Assembly (NCBI RefSeq): GCF_004331455.1
Contig: NZ_SJJR01000019.1
Coordinates: forward strand, 1-64,000
DNA: 64,000 bases
Reading direction: 5' to 3'
Source: Micromonospora zingiberis
Lineage (GTDB): Bacteria; Actinomycetota; Actinomycetes; Mycobacteriales; Micromonosporaceae
Below the pieces are notes generated by a model. It had not been told where the DNA came from. It ran no database searches and worked only from the letters and a program-made list of their open reading frames with translations. Position numbers and translations under genes: made by a program. Each line of letters begins with the position of its first letter. The stretch's first letter is position 1. Positions 58,456 to 64,000 of this stretch are shown piece after piece.

Positions 58456-59832
58456 ATGTCCCTCTCTCCGGCTGAGGTCTTCGCCGCGTTGAACGCGGTG
58501 CGGCCTCCCGACCAGGCGTCTCCGGTCATGGACAAGGCCGTCGTGGTCGGCGGCAGTGTCGCCGGTCTGTTGGCCGCGCGGGTGTTGGCCGACTACGCGG
58601 AGAGTGTCGTCGTCCTCGACCGGGACGACCTGCATGTCCCGGGTCACCGACCCGGCGTACCGCAGGGGACCCAGCTGCACGCCCTGCTGCCCGGCGGTTT
58701 TCTCCAGCTCGAACGCCTGTTTCCGGGGTTTCGGGAGCAGGCCGTGGCACACGGGGCAGTGGAGGCACCACCCTCGGCCCGGCGGAACTACCTCGACGGC
58801 CGGCTGAAGGTCGTCGTACCGGACGACGCCGACAGCCTGGCCGGGAGTCGGCCGCTCCTGGAGGGACTGATCCGGCAGCAGGTGTTGCGGCTGCCCAACG
58901 TCAAGACGGTCACCGCCCGCGCCACCGGCCTCGTCATCGACGGTGCCGTGACCACCGGGGTCCACTACGACGTCGGTGGAGCGCCCGGCGTGGAGCACGC
59001 GGATCTCGTGGTGGATGCCATGGGCCGGTCGAGTCGGCTCTCCGAGTGGCTGGAGCAGGCGGGGTGGGAGCGGCCCGCGATGCGCCGGATGAGCGTGCAT
59101 CTCAACTACGCCACCGCACTGTTCCGGCGCCGGGAAACGAACCCGGAGCACACGGCCGTCCTGGCGCTGAACAGCCCCGGAAAGTCGGCGGACGTGGCCG
59201 GGGCGGCCTTCTTCGCCATCGAGGACGACCGGTGGATGGCGATGATGGCCGGCTACGCGGAGAACCATCCGGGCCGTACCCCGGAGGATTTCGTCCGCCG
59301 GCTGCGCGAGCAGTTCCCGCCGGAGTTCCGCGCGCTGGCCGACAGTGAGCTGCTCGGCGACGTGCAGACCTACCGCCATGCCGACAGCCGTCGGCGCGAC
59401 TTCCCCGCGCTGCGTCGCTTTCCCGCCGGGCTGGTGCCGGTCGGCGACGCGGTCGCGTCGTTCAACCCGGTGTACGGGCAGGGCATCACCGCGGCGGCCC
59501 TGCACGCCGCCTGCCTGTTGACGTACCTGCGGCCCGGACCGGATCTCCGGCTGCCGGCCCGGCAGTTCCTCGCCCTGCAACAGGTCGTGGTGGACGCCGC
59601 CTGGTCGATCTCGACCTCCGCGGATCTGGCCCTGCCGCACGTCGCTGGCCCGTATCCGCGCGGTCACCGCTTCTCCAGCTGGGTCAGCAGGCAGATCGTC
59701 ACCGCGACCATCACGGATGTCACGACCGCCCGGCGGTTCAACGAGGTGGTCTCGATGCGCAAACATCCGAGTGCGCTGGCCACCCCCGGAGTCGTCCTGG
59801 GCGCGCTACGCGCGAACCTGCGGGCACGGTGA
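58456..59832 (+). CDS. FAD-dependent monooxygenase (epoxidase-like)
   Basis: A 458-residue flavoprotein of the p-hydroxybenzoate hydroxylase-like class. The FAD dinucleotide motif VVGGSVAGLLAARVL lies near 28-42, the GVPQGTQLHALLPGG segment near 70 and a LVPVGDAVASFNPVYGQGI motif near 330 that contacts FAD phosphate. The pattern is closest to polyether epoxidases of the MonCI/LasC type, though no polyketide genes are nearby. GGAGAG precedes the ATG. It may act on an isoprenoid or polyene. Single gene. Confidence 0.85.
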   Translation: MSLSPAEVFAALNAVRPPDQASPVMDKAVVVGGSVAGLLAARVLADYAESVVVLDRDDLHVPGHRPGVPQGTQLHALLPGGFLQLERLFPGFREQAVAHGAVEAPPSARRNYLDGRLKVVVPDDADSLAGSRPLLEGLIRQQVLRLPNVKTVTARATGLVIDGAVTTGVHYDVGGAPGVEHADLVVDAMGRSSRLSEWLEQAGWERPAMRRMSVHLNYATALFRRRETNPEHTAVLALNSPGKSADVAGAAFFAIEDDRWMAMMAGYAENHPGRTPEDFVRRLREQFPPEFRALADSELLGDVQTYRHADSRRRDFPALRRFPAGLVPVGDAVASFNPVYGQGITAAALHAACLLTYLRPGPDLRLPARQFLALQQVVVDAAWSISTSADLALPHVAGPYPRGHRFSSWVSRQIVTATITDVTTARRFNEVVSMRKHPSALATPGVVLGALRANLRAR

Positions 59833-59893
59833 CCTTGGCGTGGCATCGGCGTGGCCACCGACAGCCGGCTGACTGGCCGGAGACCAGCCACCG

Positions 59894-61165
59894 CTATCCG
59901 CGCGGGCGGAAGTGGTGCCGAACCACGTACCGGGTGATCGCTTCGCCGAGGCGGGCGCCGTCGTCGTCGGCGCTGCGGAAGTGGACGCCGCCCCAGATGC
60001 GGGCGCCGACGAGTTCGGTAAGCGCCTGGGAGAAGCCGGTGAAGTGCCGGGTCGTGCCGGAGTCCACGCTCGACCCGCTGAAGGCGATGTCGTCGCGGCC
60101 GAAGAAGTGGCGGTAGAACGACATTCGCGCGCCGGTGCCACAGGCGTGCCCTGACGGGTACTCGGGGAAGGGCGGCGTGACGAGCAGCGGGGTCCAGCCC
60201 GGGTCCGCCGCCGTGCGTCGGTTGCCGTCGTCGTCGGCGAGGTGGATCGCGGTGACCGGACGCCAGTAACTCCAGTGCTCCTTCTGGCTGAAGCAGGCCA
60301 CGCCGGAGTCGGCCACGATGAGGTCCGTCATCGCGAAGAAGCGGGCGGTGTGCAGGACGTCCAGACGTTGGGTGCTGGCGAGCTGGCGCTTGATCTCCCA
60401 GGAGGCGGACCGCCGGTCGTGCCACCAGAGCGCCGCCTCGGTCTGGTCCTGGGTGCGTACCGTGCTGGTGGCCGAGCCGACCGCTTTGACCTCGTTGAGG
60501 TCCCGGGCGTAGGCCGCGCTGGTCAGCGGCGGCGGGCCGGGGGTACGGAACGCCCCGGCGTGCGGGATCAGGAACGGACGCATGTGGCCGGTCCAGGCGC
60601 CCTGGGAGAGGAACAACGGTGGCGTGGGTCGCCAGCGGCCGGGCTCGGTGCCCGTGCTCCACTGCTGGTCACCGAAGGCACCGTCGTGCTGCCGGGCGGC
60701 GACCATCGCGGCTGCGGCCAGGCCACCGACCCGGATGCCGCGCTGCTTGGCCGTTCCTCCGGGGAGGTCGGCGAGGGCCGCATCGTACTGGGCCCGCAGC
60801 CGCTGCCGTTGGTCGGGAAAGAGCGCCACGAGTACGCCGTGCGCGGCGGCGGCGACGGCGGCGGGCACGGATTCGTCGCCCCGGGCCGGCGGTGCCACCA
60901 GGTACGGCTGGTAGGCGACTCCGTGGATCGCGTTCACCGCGTCGTAGACGGCTCCGTTGACCATGGCGAAGCTGCGTACCTGCTCGTTGGGCTGCTGTGC
61001 GGCGACGTCCCAGATTGCCGTCTGGGCATTGACGTCCCAGGTGATCACCGGATTGTCGAGCCGGCCGGCGGGGGCACCGGCCGCCGCCGGCGCCGAGGCC
61101 ACGACGGCGAGCGGCGCGGCGAGCGCGACGACGGCGAGGAACACACGGAATGGCTGGGTACTCAT
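59894..61165 (-). CDS. Secreted vanadium-dependent haloperoxidase-like protein
   Basis: A 423-residue exported protein of the PAP2/vanadium haloperoxidase fold. The signal peptide ends near residue 30 (APAAAGA). Vanadate or phosphate ligands appear in the usual order: KEHWSYWRPVTAI near 295, the EYPSGHACGTGA motif near 345 and an ARIWGGVHFRSADDDG motif near 395. It would either halogenate substrates with peroxide or act as an acid phosphatase; the long acidic form favours the former. The ATG at 61165 starts the signal peptide. Confidence 0.85.
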   Translation of the reverse strand: MSTQPFRVFLAVVALAAPLAVVASAPAAAGAPAGRLDNPVITWDVNAQTAIWDVAAQQPNEQVRSFAMVNGAVYDAVNAIHGVAYQPYLVAPPARGDESVPAAVAAAAHGVLVALFPDQRQRLRAQYDAALADLPGGTAKQRGIRVGGLAAAAMVAARQHDGAFGDQQWSTGTEPGRWRPTPPLFLSQGAWTGHMRPFLIPHAGAFRTPGPPPLTSAAYARDLNEVKAVGSATSTVRTQDQTEAALWWHDRRSASWEIKRQLASTQRLDVLHTARFFAMTDLIVADSGVACFSQKEHWSYWRPVTAIHLADDDGNRRTAADPGWTPLLVTPPFPEYPSGHACGTGARMSFYRHFFGRDDIAFSGSSVDSGTTRHFTGFSQALTELVGARIWGGVHFRSADDDGARLGEAITRYVVRHHFRPRG

Positions 61166-61300
61166 CGAACGCCCCCGTTGATCGATGACCGGCGCCCTCC
61201 GGCCCGTCACCGGACCGAGCCGAATCAATGAGCTTCGATGGTATGCGTTGCCGGTGGCGCCGGACAACGCCTCGCGGGCCGCCTTCGGCCGGGGCCATAG

Positions 61301-61333
61301 TTGCACTTATTGCAATGCTCGCATATGTTGAGC
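61301..61333 (+). promoter_or_regulatory. Promoter with two dyads before the CDF gene
   Basis: A -35 TTGCAC at 61301-61306 and a -10 TATGTT at 61324-61329 with 17 bp between. Two dyads overlap it: TTGCA-CTTAT-TGCAA at 61301-61315 and GCTC-N9-GAGC at 61317-61333. This fits an ArsR/SmtB-type metal-responsive repressor site. Confidence 0.6.
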
Positions 61334-61365
61334 GGCGACAGCAGTCGGAATGGGGAGGTCGCAGG

Positions 61366-62280
61366 GTGGGTGCCGGGCACGACCACGGGCAGCAGGTGCT
61401 GCGGTCGGGGGAGAAGTACCGTGGGCGGTTGTGGGCCGCCTTCGCCCTGCTGGCCGTTTTCATGGTGGTGGAGGCGATCGGGGCCTGGGTGACCGGTTCG
61501 CTCGCGCTGCTGTCGGACGCCGGGCACATGTTCACCGACGTGCTCGGCATCGGCATGGCGCTCGCCGCGATCACGGCGGCGAGCCGGGCCTCCCGCGACG
61601 GCCAGCGCACCTTCGGCCTGTACCGGATGGAGGTCCTGGCGGCGCTGGCGAATGCGGTGCTGCTCTTCGGAGTCGCCCTCTTCGTCGTGGTCGAGGCGGT
61701 ACGCCGGTTCGACGAACCGCCGGAGGTGCTGGTCGGGCCGATGCTGGCCGTTGCCGTGGCGGGCCTGCTCGCCAACGTCGTGGCCTTCCTGCTGCTGCGC
61801 TCCGGCTCCAAGGAGAGCCTGAACGTGCGGGGCGCGTACCTGGAGGTCTTCGGCGACCTGCTCGCCTCGGTCGGCGTGATCGTCGCCGCCGTGGTGATCG
61901 CGGTGACCGGCTGGTGGTACGCCGACCCGATCATCGCGGTGGCGGTGGGCGTGTTCATCCTGCCCCGCACCTACAAGCTGGGCCGGGCCGCCCTGCGAGT
62001 GCTCGTGCAGGCCGCGCCGCCGCACGTGGACATCGCCGAGGTGCGCGAGGGTCTGCGCGGCGTGGCCGGCGTCGCCGACGTGCACGACCTGCACGTCTGG
62101 ACCCTGACCTCGGGCATGGAGGTGGCCTCGGCCCACCTGACCCTGGCCGCCGGGGCGGACCTGGGCGAGGTGCTGAGCACCGCCCGGCAGGTCCTGCACG
62201 ACCGCTTCGAGATCGAGCACGCCACGCTTCAGGTCGAGCCGCAGAACGCCGACGGCGTGTGTGACGGTGCTCATTGGTGA
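61366..62280 (+). CDS. Cation diffusion facilitator (CDF) metal exporter
   Basis: A 304-residue transporter with six membrane helices. Helix two carries the metal-site motif SDAGHMFTDV near 60, and helix five holds EVFGDLLASVGVIV, the paired H-x3-D and D-x3-type sites. A cytoplasmic domain follows (VREGLRGVAGVADVHDLHVW, typical of CDF). A short GHDHG His motif near the N-terminus may bind metal. It should export zinc, cobalt or a related ion in exchange for protons. GTG 61366 follows GGGGAGG. A dyad-rich promoter lies 37 bp upstream. Confidence 0.9.
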   Translation: MGAGHDHGQQVLRSGEKYRGRLWAAFALLAVFMVVEAIGAWVTGSLALLSDAGHMFTDVLGIGMALAAITAASRASRDGQRTFGLYRMEVLAALANAVLLFGVALFVVVEAVRRFDEPPEVLVGPMLAVAVAGLLANVVAFLLLRSGSKESLNVRGAYLEVFGDLLASVGVIVAAVVIAVTGWWYADPIIAVAVGVFILPRTYKLGRAALRVLVQAAPPHVDIAEVREGLRGVAGVADVHDLHVWTLTSGMEVASAHLTLAAGADLGEVLSTARQVLHDRFEIEHATLQVEPQNADGVCDGAHW

Positions 62281-62434
62281 CGTTTCGGGTGGAACCATCG
62301 CCGGCTCCACACCGACTATCTGGAAAACCGCCCGTCGTCCGGGAGACCTCCGTGAACCGCCCGCCGCAGCACCCAGCCCCGCCGACCGTCCGCGTCCCGT
62401 CCGCGCTTTCCGCCGGACCGTCGGTGACCCGGCG

Positions 62435-64000
62435 ATGAGTCGACCCGCCGTGCTGCGGCGGCCGGTCCTGCTCCCCGCCGCCACGATCCTCGTCGCGGCC
62501 GGGATCGGGGCGGTGCTGCTGCGCTGGGGTGGGGGCAGCACGCCACCGACCCCGCCCGGGCTGCCCGAGCCGGACCGCACCGCCGCGTGGCTGCTGCCGG
62601 CCGCCCGGCTCGGCATGCAGCTCGGTGCGGTGAGCACCGTCGGTCTGCTGCTGGCCGCCACCATGCTGTCCCCGCGCGACGACGGCGGCCGACTCTCCGT
62701 GCTGGGCTACCGCCGGCTGCGCGCCGCGGCGTTGACCGCCGCGCTGTGGTCGGTGGCATCGGCGCTCGCGGTCTGCTGGACGCTTGTCGACCTGTTCGGG
62801 CTGCCCGCCTCGCAGGTGCTCTCGCTCCGCGCCGTGCTGAACTTCGTGGACACCATCCCGTTGGGGCAGGCGCTGGCGCTCAACGGCGCACTTGCGCTGC
62901 TCACCGCAGTGATCGCGGCGCGCAGCCTGCGTCCCGCCTGGGGGGTGCTGGCGCTGCTGACCGCGCTGGCGGCGGTGCTGCCGCCGATCTTCACGGGGCA
63001 CGCCGCGTCGGCCAGCAACCATCAGGTGGCGGTCTCCGGCCTGCTGTTGCATGTCGTACCGACCACGCTGTGGGCCGGGGGCCTGCTCGCGCTGGCGGTC
63101 ACCGCCCGGGGCAGCACCGCCGACCTGGCCGTCGCCGTACGCCGGTTCTCGCCGCTGGCCCTGGCCTGCCTGGTCGCCGTCGGCGCGTCCGGGCTGGTGT
63201 CGGCGGGCGTCCGGCTGACCGGCCCGGCCGATGTGACCGGCACCCGGTACGGGCAGTTGCTGCTGGTCAAGATCGCCGTACTGGTCGCCATCGCGGTCGT
63301 CGGGCTCGTGCACCGCCGCCGGGCGATCCCCGCGCTCATGGCCGGCCAGCGACGCCCGTTCCTGCGGGTCGCGGTCGTGGAGACGCTGCTGTTCGGCGCC
63401 GCGGTGGGCGCCGCGGTGGCGCTGTCGCGTACGCCCGCCCCGCTCGGCTCGGCCGAGGAGGACCCGGCCACCGCGCTGCTCGGGTTCCCGATGCCCCCGC
63501 CGCTGAGCGTCGAGACGGTGGCCCGGCTCTGGCTGCCCGAGCCGCTGACCATCGCGGCTGCGCTGGCCGCCGCCGGTCTCTACGTCGCCGGGGTGTGGCG
63601 GCTGCACCGTCGCGGTGACGCCTGGCCGGCGGCGCGTACCGCGCTGTGGCTGGCCGGCTGCGCGGTGATCATCATCGCCACCTCCAGCGGCCTGGCCCGC
63701 TACGGGCCGGTGCTGTTCTCCGTACACATGGTGCAGCACCTGCTGCTGATGATGGTCGCGCCGATCCTGCTCGTCCTCGCCGGGCCGGTCACCCTCGCGC
63801 TGCGGGCCCTGCGACCCTCGACCGACCCCCGCTGGCCCGGCCCCCGCGAATGGCTACAGGCGGCCCTGCACTCCCGGGTGTCCGGGGTGGTGACCCACCC
63901 CGTCGTGGCGCTCGTCCTCTACGTGGCCAGCCTGTACGTGCTCTACTTCACCGGCCTCTACGAACTGGCGGTCCGCTCGCACGCCGCCCACCTGGCCATG
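62435..64000 (+). CDS. CopD-CtaG copper protein, incomplete at window end
   Basis: An open frame of 522 codons that runs off the window. The N-terminal half has CopD-type membrane helices (TGHAASASNHQVAVSGLLLH near 185-205, then WAGGLLALAVTARG and a RRFSPLALACLVAVG segment). The second half starts a CtaG (caa3-type oxidase assembly) domain (SVHMVQHLLLMMVAPILLVL near 430, then LAGPVTLALRALRP). Such fusions help load copper into cytochrome oxidase or handle copper stress. ATG 62435 begins 155 bp after the CDF gene. Confidence 0.85.
   Translation, partial: MSRPAVLRRPVLLPAATILVAAGIGAVLLRWGGGSTPPTPPGLPEPDRTAAWLLPAARLGMQLGAVSTVGLLLAATMLSPRDDGGRLSVLGYRRLRAAALTAALWSVASALAVCWTLVDLFGLPASQVLSLRAVLNFVDTIPLGQALALNGALALLTAVIAARSLRPAWGVLALLTALAAVLPPIFTGHAASASNHQVAVSGLLLHVVPTTLWAGGLLALAVTARGSTADLAVAVRRFSPLALACLVAVGASGLVSAGVRLTGPADVTGTRYGQLLLVKIAVLVAIAVVGLVHRRRAIPALMAGQRRPFLRVAVVETLLFGAAVGAAVALSRTPAPLGSAEEDPATALLGFPMPPPLSVETVARLWLPEPLTIAAALAAAGLYVAGVWRLHRRGDAWPAARTALWLAGCAVIIIATSSGLARYGPVLFSVHMVQHLLLMMVAPILLVLAGPVTLALRALRPSTDPRWPGPREWLQAALHSRVSGVVTHPVVALVLYVASLYVLYFTGLYELAVRSHAAHLAM

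Noticed and set aside
57213..58535. 440-codon minus-strand frame
   Set aside because: It lies opposite the BASS gene and is repetitive in charged residues with no family match.
61955..63739. 594-codon minus-strand frame
   Set aside because: It is antisense to the CDF and CopD-CtaG genes, whose frames show clear membrane helices and motifs.

Overview
The window is a GC-rich chromosomal segment of an actinomycete. The codon use, the many GTG starts, the abundant leaderless-type promoters and the gene families (AfsR/SARP and XRE-MmyB regulators, nSTAND-WD40 and TIR-NB-ARC-TPR proteins, LutABC, GH18/GH128 and CBM2 secreted proteins) suggest Micromonosporaceae, probably Micromonospora. That assignment is an inference; there is no rRNA or other marker gene here. 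No tRNA, rRNA, CRISPR array or prophage was seen.

Layout. 1-13,300 is an accessory, decaying region. It holds an MMPL exporter with a divergent TetR regulator, an alpha/beta hydrolase, a MerR-methyltransferase fusion, GNAT enzymes, a broken DUF1062 gene, a secreted SH3-like protein and a C-terminally truncated nSTAND-WD40 ATPase. It also carries three of four copies of a 230-241 bp non-autonomous inverted-repeat element (MITE-like) with 3-bp TAA/TTA target duplications; the fourth copy is at 22,968. 13,400-22,900 holds a methyltransferase/AraC pair, a frameshifted DUF6966-like gene, a secreted GH128 glucanase, and a two-sided module of unknown function built on Atu4866-like domains around an XRE-MmyB regulator and an amidohydrolase. 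An orphan Imm7-like immunity protein follows. 23,200-28,560 has a nitronate monooxygenase/HxlR/PhzF-like group, a cold-shock-domain protein, a membrane protein, a GNAT and a DUF4240 protein.

28,622-34,084 is one 1,820-residue single-chain biotin-dependent acyl-CoA carboxylase with a eukaryote-like domain order. 34,914-38,247 is a probable stress or drug-response regulon: an AraC regulator, a UvrA-like ABC protein and a VOC protein, the last two preceded by near-identical promoters. A GGDEF protein with an I-site, a TIR-NB-ARC-TPR protein with seven 42-residue repeats, an MTA/SAH nucleosidase, a chitinase and the lactate-utilisation operon lutABC follow.

The most interesting locus is 49,446-56,253. 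A 64-residue peptide gene with eight cysteines and a near-perfect Shine-Dalgarno lies divergent from an AfsR-type (SARP) regulator. The intergenic region has three 7-bp direct repeats at exact 11-bp spacing just upstream of a -10 box, the layout expected of a SARP site. Around it are a membrane-anchored thioredoxin-like protein, an ABC exporter, an S26 signal peptidase and a MauE-like redox membrane protein. Together these look like a system that makes, oxidises, exports and trims a disulfide-rich peptide, with MauD/MauE-like partners as in methylamine dehydrogenase maturation. The window ends with a CBM2 protein, a BASS transporter, an FAD monooxygenase, a vanadium haloperoxidase, a CDF metal exporter with a metal-response-like promoter, and an incomplete CopD-CtaG copper protein.
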